From contig NZ_OX030782.1 of NCBI RefSeq assembly GCF_943733665.1, positions 3,954,501 to 4,018,500 on the forward strand: DNA of 64,000 bases, given 5' to 3'. Origin of the DNA: Aquimarina sp. Aq107 (GTDB taxonomy: Bacteria; Bacteroidota; Bacteroidia; Flavobacteriales; Flavobacteriaceae). The position numbers and the translations under genes are program-made. Every line of letters begins with the position of its first letter. Positions within the stretch are counted from its first letter, which is position 1. Below, one piece after another: positions 53,765 to 61,890 of the stretch. The notes beneath the pieces were generated by a model that was given only the letters and a program-made list of their open reading frames with translations, ran no database searches and had not been told where the DNA came from.

Positions 53765-53824
53765 AAGTATTTGTTTTGATTATTTTTAATTTGTTTATTA
53801 TAAAAATAATCAAAACAAATACTT
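53765..53824. terminator. 24-bp perfect inverted repeat behind the Rhs gene
   Basis: Left arm 53765-53788 is the exact reverse complement of 53801-53824 (12-base loop). Only 14 bp before the next gene's ATG. It may end the Rhs transcript, or separate toxin from the following membrane protein gene. No T-tract other than that of the stem. Confidence 0.6.
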
Positions 53825-53838
53825 AAAAAACTCAAAAA

Positions 53839-54222
53839 ATGAGACAATTGATCAAGAGAAGATTATTAGCTGCGATGATAGACATGGCTTTAATATTGTT
53901 AATGATCTATTTCTATGCAATAGCTTACAACGGTTTTGTAGAATACACAAATCTTTCTGTTAAAATATACCATATACTATTTATAATATATGGCTATTTT
54001 ATTACGCAAGAATTCATCTTTAAAACTACAATTGGAAAAAGAATGAATAGAATTCGAGTTGGTTTTGAAGAACAAAATCTAAAAAATCTTACCCAAATAG
54101 TTCTTAGAAACTCGTTTATTATATTTGAAATTTTTGTTCCTTTTATTTATTTAATTCCAATATTAATAAACAATAATAAAATTGGAGATTTTTTTAGTAA
54201 AATAAAATTAATATATGATTAA
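53839..54222 (+). CDS. RDD-like membrane protein, possible immunity protein
   Basis: 127 residues. RRLLAAMIDMALILLMIYFY fits the N-terminal RDD-family pattern (Arg ... Asp in helix 1), then KTTIGKRMNRIRVGFE and FIYLIPILINNNKIGDFFSK, with three membrane helices. Being directly behind an Rhs C-terminus, the typical immunity position, it is a candidate immunity protein. Not proven. Confidence 0.65.
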   Translation: MRQLIKRRLLAAMIDMALILLMIYFYAIAYNGFVEYTNLSVKIYHILFIIYGYFITQEFIFKTTIGKRMNRIRVGFEEQNLKNLTQIVLRNSFIIFEIFVPFIYLIPILINNNKIGDFFSKIKLIYD

Positions 54223-54263
54223 AAGAATTAGAACCAGAAAAAGGTTAGCGGGTCAATTTTATT

Positions 54264-54629
54264 CTAATAGATTCTTTTCGACTTAACTACCTTTTTATTT
54301 TGATCTATAGTAAATTCTGCTACTTCAAAACCTCCGGTACCAGAAAAGGTATAATTTCTGAATTGTAAACTATCAATTTTAGGATATTTATTGATTATAT
54401 ACTCATTAATGTTAATGGCAATAGATTGCATTTCACTCATTGATAAGTTATCATGTGCTACATCTGTAAAATAAAAGGAAGCAGAGAGAGCGTCATTTTC
54501 CGATTCTATGCTACTAAAGTTATATTTGGAATTAACGTCATTCATCACTTTTGTGTAAAATTTAAAATTTTCACTACAACTTGATAACATTACTGTTGTC
54601 AAAAAGAAATAAAATACACTTCGGCACAT
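54264..54629 (-). CDS. small lipoprotein, 121 aa
   Basis: The signal SVFYFFLTTVMLSSC ends in a lipobox. The mature part shows KVMNDVNSKYNFSSIESEND, NINEYIINKYPKIDSLQFRN and a C-terminal beta part. No family recognised. Convergent with the RDD-like gene; could be a second immunity candidate or an unrelated lipoprotein. Confidence 0.6.
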   Translation of the reverse strand: MCRSVFYFFLTTVMLSSCSENFKFYTKVMNDVNSKYNFSSIESENDALSASFYFTDVAHDNLSMSEMQSIAININEYIINKYPKIDSLQFRNYTFSGTGGFEVAEFTIDQNKKVVKSKRIY

Positions 54630-54847
54630 GATTGATATGTTTAAAAATTCAATTCAAAAATAATATTATTTGGATAGATGACACAAAGACCTATAAAAAA
54701 TAAGGTCGAACAGGTTATGAAAACTTAATATTTATTCCCAAACGATCTCTATTTAAATTCTAAAAACAATAGTGTTAATAATTCGGACCGGAAATATTAC
54801 AACAAGTATTCAATTGAATAAATTTTACAAGAAATTATAATAAAAAA

Positions 54848-55026
54848 ATGAAACAAAAACAACAACTATTATATAAAGTCATGCGTCATTTTGAAGAGCA
54901 TGCAAAAAATAGAAATATTATTATCTCATCCTACTATATCATAGGTTCCAACAATTGGAATTACCTGTCATTGGTGACCAAATTTTGGAAGAACAGGTAC
55001 AACAAATATTTAATTTTCCAGAGTAA
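54848..55026 (+). pseudogene. decayed paralogue of the 157-aa gene downstream
   Basis: MKQKQQLLYKVMRHFE matches MKQEQHLLYKVMRHFE of the gene at 55990. After codon 16 one extra base shifts the frame: the correct frame would read GMQKIE-like MQKIEILLSH. Further on, a third frame reads FQQLELPVIGDQILEEQVQQ to a TAA at 55026, probably the remnant of the end. So at least two frameshifts and a deletion. Confidence 0.65.
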
Positions 55027-55078
55027 CAAATTTCACTAAAAATACACTAAGAAATATAACCAATCATAAATTTTTACA

Positions 55079-55687
55079 ATGAAAAAATATAGTTTACTAA
55101 TAATCTTGAGTTTTTACAGCATAATTTCTTTTGGACAGGATATCCAAGTGGGAATAAAAGGCGGTTTGAATATATCAAATACTTGGGTTAATGTTAAAGG
55201 AGCTGATTTAGAAGTTGAAGATACGAAAAGTCGCACTGGAGTTCATATTGGAGGTTTACTGGATGTAAATCTTAATTCATGGGCTCACCTCCAATTGGAA
55301 ACTCAATTCTCGAGAGAAGGGGATGATGCGGCATATTTTGATTACATCAATGTCCCATTAATTTTTAAATTTTATCCCGTAAAAGATGTTTTTCATATAA
55401 ATATAGGACCACAGATTGGTTTTTTAACCAAAGTAGAAGGTGGTGATGAAGGTTTTAAAAAAACTAATTATGCAATCAATTTTGGATTGGGTGTAGGATC
55501 TAAATCTGGGTTCACCTTAGATGTGAGATATGGATTAGGAATTTCTTCTTTTATAGATGAAGATGTTGTCTTTGAAACTGAACCAAACTCTATATTTAAT
55601 GGATTAAAGGCATACACGCAAGTACTGCAAGTTAGCGTAGGATATAAGTTTGATTTATCTTCTAAAAAAAGTGATTTCCAAAAATGA
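55079..55687 (+). CDS. outer-membrane beta-barrel protein (PorT-like)
   Basis: 202 residues. Signal peptide (YSLLIILSFYSIISFGQ), then GIKGGLNISN, GVHIGGLLDVNLNSWAHLQL, YINVPLIFKFYPVKDVFHIN and LQVSVGYKFDL, the repeated amphipathic strands of the OMP_b-brl_2 family of 8-stranded barrels. Function unknown; sits between the decayed and the intact copy of the 157-aa gene. Confidence 0.85.
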   Translation: MKKYSLLIILSFYSIISFGQDIQVGIKGGLNISNTWVNVKGADLEVEDTKSRTGVHIGGLLDVNLNSWAHLQLETQFSREGDDAAYFDYINVPLIFKFYPVKDVFHINIGPQIGFLTKVEGGDEGFKKTNYAINFGLGVGSKSGFTLDVRYGLGISSFIDEDVVFETEPNSIFNGLKAYTQVLQVSVGYKFDLSSKKSDFQK

Positions 55688-55940
55688 AAATCTAAAATAA
55701 ACTCTTCGAAGTAAGATATTCTAAGGTAGTGTTAACTTCATGGTGGTATGAATAACAATATAAAAGTAAAGAACCGATGAAATTAATTTGTAGCTGGTTT
55801 TTCTATTTACAACCAGGCTGCACATTTTATTATAGAAGATCCTAAACCAATATTTTACCACATTTATGTAGGTCTCTTAATTACTAAAGTAAAATATAAT
55901 TTTTGAAAATAATTTAATTCGTAAATAATTAAAGATTAGA

Positions 55941-55972
55941 GGTAACATTTGTTCTTTTTATTACATCATACT
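55941..55972 (+). promoter_or_regulatory. ECF-type promoter candidate, 157-aa gene
   Basis: GGTAACATTT at 55941-55950, TAC at bases 22-24, 49 bp before the ATG at 55990. The remainder of 55688-55989 shows nothing else. Confidence 0.55.
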
Positions 55973-55989
55973 AATAGATACTACAAAAC

Positions 55990-56463
55990 ATGAAACAAGA
56001 ACAGCATTTATTATATAAAGTCATGCGTCATTTCGAAGGCATGCAAAAGATAGAAGTCTTTGATCTTTTGCATAGGATGGAAGTATTATTATTTTATGCC
56101 AAAAGTCCTTTAAAAGCAGAGCATCTTAAGCAAATTATAACTTCTGATATAGATCAGGAAAGCGATGTGGATCCTTTTGGATTTACCATCTTACCTAATG
56201 GCAACTTTTGTGAATTCGAAGGGTCTAATGATTGGATTCATATCTATAAAGAAGTAAAACGAGGCTTTAGTAAATGTAATCCTTTTACAACATATTATTT
56301 CAAAACAAAATATGCCCCCTTAGAGCTTTTAAAATTAACAAAGAAAAATCTATTAGAAAACGTTCACAATACACCTCATGAAATAGAGATAGCTGTTTTT
56401 TTATCAGTTCACGCTATTTCGAAAAGAGATTCACAAGGAAATTTGCTGCTATTGGGATTATAG
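55990..56463 (+). CDS. hypothetical protein, 157 aa
   Basis: YKVMRHFEGMQKIEVFDLLH, FAKSPLKAEHLKQIITSDI-like sequence (AKSPLKAEHLKQII), FGFTILPNGNFCEFEGSNDW and HIYKEVKRGFSKCNPFTTYY. No signal peptide, no recognised family; mixed alpha/beta. A frameshifted copy of its 5' part lies at 54848, and an ECF-type promoter motif precedes it. It is followed by the RteC-like gene, suggesting a mobile-element context. Confidence 0.6.
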   Translation: MKQEQHLLYKVMRHFEGMQKIEVFDLLHRMEVLLFYAKSPLKAEHLKQIITSDIDQESDVDPFGFTILPNGNFCEFEGSNDWIHIYKEVKRGFSKCNPFTTYYFKTKYAPLELLKLTKKNLLENVHNTPHEIEIAVFLSVHAISKRDSQGNLLLLGL

Positions 56464-56690
56464 AAAGCAAATTAATACTGAAAAAACAACTTTAAAAAAG
56501 CACTATGAATACATAAATACAATTAAAAAGGGAAAATAACCAATATCAGCTCTGATATAAAATGATCACCCAAATAAATTAAGTTATTTTGGTTTCATAG
56601 GAGAATGAAAATATCTAGATAGCCTTAGTTATCGATATATTTTATAACGAAGTATGAGATCAAAAGAAATAATTTATAAGATTATTTTAT

Positions 56691-57995
56691 GTGAGAGATG
56701 GTATCAAACACACATCGTCTATGGAACCTATGGATATCTTTTATCAGATCCTACATGAAGATCTGAATCCATTGACCAGCCAAACAACTCAAAATTTTAA
56801 TTCACAACACTCTAAAAACCGAAAAGTACCTGATGAGATAACCAAAGAAAAAAATATAACCAGCAATACAGAAACATTTACTTTCTACGAAAACCTTTTA
56901 GCAGATACCCTTAAAAAGGTAAAACGGGATATTCACGAAAAAGTATTTAGATGTATTAATGACCCTAGCAGTATTAATTCCATCATACAGAATCATCAGA
57001 TACTGATTTTGAACTACTGTAGCGTTATTGAACAAAACTATCTCCTAGAAGAAACAAACAAGAAATATCAAATTTCCGAAGATAAATCCGTTACAGATAT
57101 TTTTAAATTGATATATCAAACACTAGATGCTATCTTAAACTACCTAGAAGTTTCTTTTAATAAGTATCTGGAACCATCCTTAGAAATACCATATCAAAGA
57201 AGGTTATGGTTTGTGCATCAGAAAAAAGAAAGATGTCGATTACTAATAGTGATGCTCAATGATACAGATATCCCACCACCATTAACTGAGATTATTTGTG
57301 ACCCTCTTCATAAGATCATTCATAATAATCTTCATCGTTTTACTTATCAGCAAAAGGAATACTATACTTTGTATATTAAAGTACTATTCAAATTACTTTC
57401 TAAAGACACTATAGTTACTGAAGAAGTATATGCTGTACTAATAAGTCTGGAATTTAATACTTTCAAAATCTTCTTTTATCTGCGCGATCAATACGTTGCT
57501 AAAAAGGTAAAACGAACCTATGGTGCTCAGAAAAAGATAAATACACTGCATCTGTTTTTAAAAGAAATAAAAACAACGACAATCACCAGCGATACTAAAT
57601 ATAATCCTAACCTTCCATCCTTAAAAGAACAATTGCTCATTTGGATTCGGGAAGAAATTAATGGACTACAGAGAACGATAGAAAGTTCATCATCTTCAAT
57701 CGTTAAAGAAAAAGTAGTAGCGTATAATCAAAACACAAAAAAGATTTTGAAACTATCGGTTTCCGAAATCTCATTGATAACCAGATTACTGTATGAACAA
57801 GGAATGTTGGAAGGATCTAAAAGAACATTTTTTGAATTTCTATCCAATACCTTTAAAACCCATAAAGCTAAAGTCATTTCCCCAGAAAGTTTAAGTAATA
57901 GATATTACTCCATTCCGGATAGCACCAGAGCTTCTGTCAAAAAGATACTCCGAGGTATGCTTTTAAAACTGGATACCATACAAAGTGAAGTATAA
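56691..57995 (+). CDS. RteC-like helical protein of mobile elements
   Basis: 434 residues from GTG at 56691; an ATG at 56721 (MEPMDIFYQILHEDLN) is the alternative start. All-helical. The C-terminal part, LKLSVSEISLITRLLYEQGM through NRYYSIPDSTRASVKKILRG, resembles the C-terminal domain of RteC, the regulator of Bacteroides conjugative transposon excision. The N-terminal part is not recognised. The resemblance is by eye. Between the 157-aa gene and the replication-like module. Gap 56464-56690 shows nothing I can name. Confidence 0.5.
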   Translation: MRDGIKHTSSMEPMDIFYQILHEDLNPLTSQTTQNFNSQHSKNRKVPDEITKEKNITSNTETFTFYENLLADTLKKVKRDIHEKVFRCINDPSSINSIIQNHQILILNYCSVIEQNYLLEETNKKYQISEDKSVTDIFKLIYQTLDAILNYLEVSFNKYLEPSLEIPYQRRLWFVHQKKERCRLLIVMLNDTDIPPPLTEIICDPLHKIIHNNLHRFTYQQKEYYTLYIKVLFKLLSKDTIVTEEVYAVLISLEFNTFKIFFYLRDQYVAKKVKRTYGAQKKINTLHLFLKEIKTTTITSDTKYNPNLPSLKEQLLIWIREEINGLQRTIESSSSSIVKEKVVAYNQNTKKILKLSVSEISLITRLLYEQGMLEGSKRTFFEFLSNTFKTHKAKVISPESLSNRYYSIPDSTRASVKKILRGMLLKLDTIQSEV

Positions 57996-58062
57996 TTTAA
58001 ATGGATAAATCTACGTATAACGTTAATTCTACCTTATTTTCTTTAAAAAAGATAAAGATTAG

Positions 58063-58213
58063 GGGTTGTAAAAGGGTTTAGTTTTTTGGGTGATTTTATG
58101 GGATAAAGGTCATTTTTACTCCTGTTTTCACACAAAATTCATCTTTATTTTGTTTTTAAAAAACTAACAATCAATTTTTTAACCCAAAAAATTAGGGTTG
58201 TAAACCCTTTTAC
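58063..58213. repeat. nested inverted repeat, possible origin or control region
   Basis: GTAAAAGGGTTTA (58068-58080) and TAAACCCTTTTAC (58201-58213) are exact inverses; inside them TTTTTTGGGT (58082-58091) and ACCCAAAAAA (58182-58191) pair as well. GGGTTGTAAA also occurs as a direct repeat (58063-58072, 58195-58204). The 90 bp between are AT-rich. It lies directly upstream of the replication-like module. Confidence 0.5.
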
Positions 58214-58276
58214 CACTGTTTTGGTATGATTCTATTGTTTCTCTTTACACCCAGATAAAAGAGAAATTAACTAATA

Positions 58277-58447
58277 ATGGAATCAAACAGATCAAAACGG
58301 AAGGTATTACTTCAAAAAGAATTACCATTCGCAGAACAAATTCCAAGACAACATCTTGATTTATTTCAGAATAAAACAATAAATCGTTCTGTATTTATTT
58401 CACGACAAGAATTTCTCAAGCTATTAGAAATCAATGTAAACAACTAA
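58277..58447 (+). CDS. small protein, 56 aa, first gene of the replication-like module
   Basis: I read ATG 58277 to TAA 58447: MESNRSKRKVLLQKELPFAE, QIPRQHLDLFQNK, FISRQEFLKLLEINVNN. Basic N-terminus, no known family. It is 4 bp before the HTH gene, so probably translated with it. Confidence 0.5.
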   Translation: MESNRSKRKVLLQKELPFAEQIPRQHLDLFQNKTINRSVFISRQEFLKLLEINVNN

Positions 58448-58451
58448 TGAT

Positions 58452-58742
58452 ATGGAAGTAATCGTATTAGAATCAGAAGCCTATCAACATCTACAGAAAG
58501 AGATGATGCAATTAGTAAGAACCACTATTCGCGAAGCTAAAGAAGAAGCCATGGCCAATATGGACCCTGCTAATGATTGGTTATCATCAGTGGAAGCCAA
58601 AGAACTCCTAGGAATCAAAAGTAAAACCAAACTACAGGAACTACGAGATTGTGATGAAATTCGATTCTCAAAAGCCGGAAAAGTAATTCGCTATTCCAAA
58701 AAGAGTATTCTAGAGTATTTAAATAGACATATCGTACTGTAA
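58452..58742 (+). CDS. helix-turn-helix (excisionase/MerR-like) protein, 96 aa
   Basis: N-terminal helical part (MEVIVLESEAYQHLQKEMMQ), then WLSSVEAKELLGIKSKTKLQ and IRFSKAGKVIRYSKKSILEY, the winged helix-turn-helix pattern of Bacteroidota mobile-element HTH proteins of the excisionase type. Part of the replication-like module. Confidence 0.8.
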   Translation: MEVIVLESEAYQHLQKEMMQLVRTTIREAKEEAMANMDPANDWLSSVEAKELLGIKSKTKLQELRDCDEIRFSKAGKVIRYSKKSILEYLNRHIVL

Positions 58743-58767
58743 ACTTTTGTAAACACCTTATATTATT

Positions 58768-58974
58768 ATGCTCACCCTAGAAGAACAACTGTTATTTATA
58801 AAGGAACAACGCAAAGAATCTATTAGAACTATTCAATGTTTACAAGAGCAATTTGGAGATCGATACAGACACATATTTATGGAAAAAATGAATCACACTA
58901 TCTTTTGTTGTGACTCAGTATTATCCTCTCTTAAAAAGTTACAAACGATTAAAAAGAGCACTTGTGGAAAATAA
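58768..58974 (+). CDS. small hypothetical protein, 68 aa
   Basis: MLTLEEQLLFIKEQRKESIR, then TIQCLQEQFGDRYRHIFMEK and a basic C-terminus (KKLQTIKKSTCGK). Helical. Its 3' end overlaps the next gene, consistent with coupled translation. No family known. Confidence 0.5.
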   Translation: MLTLEEQLLFIKEQRKESIRTIQCLQEQFGDRYRHIFMEKMNHTIFCCDSVLSSLKKLQTIKKSTCGK

Positions 58975-60175
58975 GAATATACCTGCCGTGTATTATGATT
59001 TTAGTAAGCTGTTTACAGCTACTAAGAACTTTATTGATGGTCATAATAAAAATCACCATCATCTCAAAGAACGTCTAAATGCCAATCACAGAGCTACTGC
59101 GGAATTAATTACCAGACTCTACGCCAAACAACTAAATAAAGCGATTACATTGGGAGAAGATATAGCTGAAGAATTACCAGGTTTTAAAACATTTAATCCG
59201 AGCCTGGCATCCTGCAAAGGATGTACCGTAAGAACCATCATCAATCATAAAGAACGATTAAAAGCTGCAGGATTTATTACCAAAGAAATCCATAAAGGAA
59301 AATCAGGGGTTGAGCTATGGATCAATCCTGCTATTTTTAAAGCGAAAAAATCACCAACAATAGTTGTTGAGATACCAACACATTTAAAGAATAATAAAAC
59401 CGTCTCTGACGGTGAAGTGAAAAATTTACACCCATTAGTTCATGAACAACAAGAACTAAAAAATAATAATAGCACTGTGGATAAGTTAACAACCGAAAAA
59501 GAAGGAGTTCGCTTATCAGCTCACAAGGAATTTGATAACTCCGTTACAGGAACACAACAAGAACAACACAAGAACACCAGGGAAAGCCGAAATTCTGCTT
59601 CTAAAATGCAAAAAAAGATGGCAACATCTTCAAATGTGAAAGAGGCAGATTCGGCTTTTTTACTACAACTGGTACGTGATTTTTGGAACTACACCAGATT
59701 GCTACTCTATCCTGACACAATGCTGAGTAAACCGGAAGAAACTGAAATCCTAAATTATATCTGGGCATCCGTGTTTAAAAAATTTAAGATAACCGGAAGT
59801 AAGAAGGATTGGGAAGGCTATCAGGAAATCCTGTATAAACGGATCGACATGGTCTCCAGATGGCTGGATCGGAATCCCAATCGATGGGTTCCACCACCAC
59901 ACCTGTATTTCAATCCTGAAAACAAGAGGAATGGATTTAATAAAACCTATGAGTGGTTTCTAAAACAGGAACTGCTCAAGAAAGAAATCCGAAATCAAAT
60001 CCTGATTCAAAAAACAGAATCGGAATGGAAAGATCATAACAAAGGTATGGGAAGGCACAAAAACAAAACACGTTTACAACTTTTTAGAATACAGCAACAA
60101 CGGTTGTCGCAGTACAAAGACGAGCGTTTACTACAGCAATATGAAAAAAGTTTACACAACATGGTCAATCTGTAA
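58964..60175 (+). CDS. winged-helix replication-initiator-like protein
   Basis: About 403 residues from GTG at 58964 (ENKNIPAVYYDFSKLFTATK); an earlier GTG at 58910 is possible. About 75-135: SCKGCTVRTIINHKERLKAA and FITKEIHKGKSGVELWINP form a winged helix-turn-helix of the plasmid or phage replication type. Then a charged linker, and a C-terminal part with VRDFWNYTRLLLYPDTMLSK and WVPPPHLYFNPENKRNGFNK. Function as initiator is inferred from domain type and module. Confidence 0.6.
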   Translation: MENKNIPAVYYDFSKLFTATKNFIDGHNKNHHHLKERLNANHRATAELITRLYAKQLNKAITLGEDIAEELPGFKTFNPSLASCKGCTVRTIINHKERLKAAGFITKEIHKGKSGVELWINPAIFKAKKSPTIVVEIPTHLKNNKTVSDGEVKNLHPLVHEQQELKNNNSTVDKLTTEKEGVRLSAHKEFDNSVTGTQQEQHKNTRESRNSASKMQKKMATSSNVKEADSAFLLQLVRDFWNYTRLLLYPDTMLSKPEETEILNYIWASVFKKFKITGSKKDWEGYQEILYKRIDMVSRWLDRNPNRWVPPPHLYFNPENKRNGFNKTYEWFLKQELLKKEIRNQILIQKTESEWKDHNKGMGRHKNKTRLQLFRIQQQRLSQYKDERLLQQYEKSLHNMVNL

Positions 60176-60178
60176 ACA

Positions 60179-60430
60179 ATGGTACATCCCAATTCAGATC
60201 GGGCATTGAGCAAATGCATAGTGTATTTCCACGATGGAAACTCCAGAACTTTTTATTCTTTTGATAAAAAGCATAGAAAATCCAAACCTAATCAGGCTTT
60301 AGGAATCCGAAGATTAGAGAAAATGCTGTTGCAACATTTTAAAGGCACCTGGGAAACCGCTATTATTTATGAGAATAAAGAAAAAGGCAAAGAATTGGCT
60401 AAGTTTAAAGATGGAGTGAGGCTTTTATAA
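60179..60430 (+). CDS. small hypothetical protein, 83 aa
   Basis: SKCIVYFHDGNSRTFYSFDK, RRLEKMLLQHFKGTWETAII and YENKEKGKELAKFKDGVRLL. Basic, alpha/beta. It begins 3 bp after the preceding stop, so last gene of the replication-like module. No family known. Confidence 0.55.
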   Translation: MVHPNSDRALSKCIVYFHDGNSRTFYSFDKKHRKSKPNQALGIRRLEKMLLQHFKGTWETAIIYENKEKGKELAKFKDGVRLL

Positions 60431-60469
60431 AAACTATAACGGTCCCTGTTTAAAAACCTTTGAATCTTA

Positions 60470-60501
60470 GGTAACAAAATTGATAATTATTACATTTATA
60501 T
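60470..60501 (+). promoter_or_regulatory. weak copy of the ECF-type promoter motif
   Basis: GGTAACA followed by AAAATTG (no T at base 8) but with TAC at bases 22-24 like the other copies. 65 bp before the radical SAM gene's ATG. Weaker than the others. Confidence 0.3.
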
Positions 60502-60534
60502 AATAACCGTGCCTCATATTAAGTAAATTTATAA

Positions 60535-61890
60535 ATGAAGAAACAATATAAAGTCATTTTAATTTCAATGAGTGGTGTAAGGGTTTACAATAAGCGATTG
60601 CTTGACCTTGGATTGACTTTACCTGGCTTTGTAGAGAGAAGTGAAGTTATTGCCAGTTTACCAAGTCTAGGATTATTAACACTTGCAGCCCACACACCCA
60701 AAAATTGGGAAGTAATCTATAAAGAATTAGACAATTTTTCTGAATCTGAAATTACTGAAATAGTTAATGAAAATCCGGATTTAATTGCATTTTCTTCATT
60801 AACTGCTAGAATTAATGAAACGTACAAATTAAGTCAAAGATTCAGAAATATTGGAATAACAGTAGCAATCGGTGGATTACACGTATCAGCTGTTCCAAAT
60901 GAAGGGCAAAAATTTGCCGATATTATTATTCAAGGGGAAGGTGAAATAATTTGGAAAACAATTCTCAACAACTTTGAAAACAATACAACAAAGTCCTTTT
61001 ATAGTTCACTTTCGAACTCAAAATATACATTTAATTTTAATGCCTGTGAAATACCAAAATATGAATTACTAGATATTTCAAAGTATAATAGACTGACAAT
61101 TCAAACTACCAGAGGTTGTCCATTGAATTGTAGTTTTTGTGCAGCTTCTCGAACTATAAGTTCTTACAAAAAGAAATCAATATCACAAATCGAAAAGGAA
61201 TTAAACAAAATACTTGAAGTTTGGGATAGACCTTTTATTGAATTAGCAGATGACAACACCTTTGTTGATAAAAAATGGTCGAGAGAACTGTTAAAACTAT
61301 TCGCAAAATATAAAATCAAATGGTTTACAGAAACTGATATTTCTATTGCATACGATGATGAGTTATTAGAATTACTTTCTAAATCTAACTGTGCTCAAGT
61401 GTTAATTGGATTTGAGACTGCAAATAAAAATGGACTAAAAGGAATTGATAGAAATAATTGGAAGCATAAACAATTTGACAATTATCTAGAAGCTATTGAC
61501 AAAATACAATCCTTCGGAATCTCTGTTAATGGTTGTTTTATTCTGGGATTTGATACCGACACAAAAGAAACTTTTAAGGAAACAGAGGAGTTTATAGTTA
61601 ATAGTAACCTTTCAGAAGTTCAAATAACATTACTAACACCATTTCCAGGAACGGAACTATATAATCAACTTAAAAGAGAACAAAGATTATTAACTGACAA
61701 CTATTGGGATAAATGCACATTATTTGACGTGAATTTTATTCCAAAAAACTTTTCTGTAATGGAACTTGAAACAGAATTTGAAAAATTAATGACAAATATT
61801 TATTCTAAAGAGCTTGTTGTAAATAGAAAAAATAATTTCAAAAAAACACTATTAAACAAAAGAAAAACAAACTTATATGAGTCTATTTAA
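60535..61890 (+). CDS. B12-binding radical SAM protein
   Basis: 451 residues. The N-terminal cobalamin-binding-like domain (about 60-150: DLIAFSSLTARINETYKLSQ, TVAIGGLHVSAVPNE, DIIIQGEGEI) precedes the radical SAM core with TTRGCPLNCSFCAASR (CxxxCxxC), ELADDNTFVDKKWSREL, VLIGFETANKNGLKGIDR and LLTPFPGTELYNQL. No B12 lower-ligand His (DxHxxG) is evident; GGLHVSA is the common short form. Reaction unknown (methylation or ring rearrangement are typical of the class). Overlaps the following membrane protein by 14 bp. Confidence 0.88.
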   Translation: MKKQYKVILISMSGVRVYNKRLLDLGLTLPGFVERSEVIASLPSLGLLTLAAHTPKNWEVIYKELDNFSESEITEIVNENPDLIAFSSLTARINETYKLSQRFRNIGITVAIGGLHVSAVPNEGQKFADIIIQGEGEIIWKTILNNFENNTTKSFYSSLSNSKYTFNFNACEIPKYELLDISKYNRLTIQTTRGCPLNCSFCAASRTISSYKKKSISQIEKELNKILEVWDRPFIELADDNTFVDKKWSRELLKLFAKYKIKWFTETDISIAYDDELLELLSKSNCAQVLIGFETANKNGLKGIDRNNWKHKQFDNYLEAIDKIQSFGISVNGCFILGFDTDTKETFKETEEFIVNSNLSEVQITLLTPFPGTELYNQLKREQRLLTDNYWDKCTLFDVNFIPKNFSVMELETEFEKLMTNIYSKELVVNRKNNFKKTLLNKRKTNLYESI

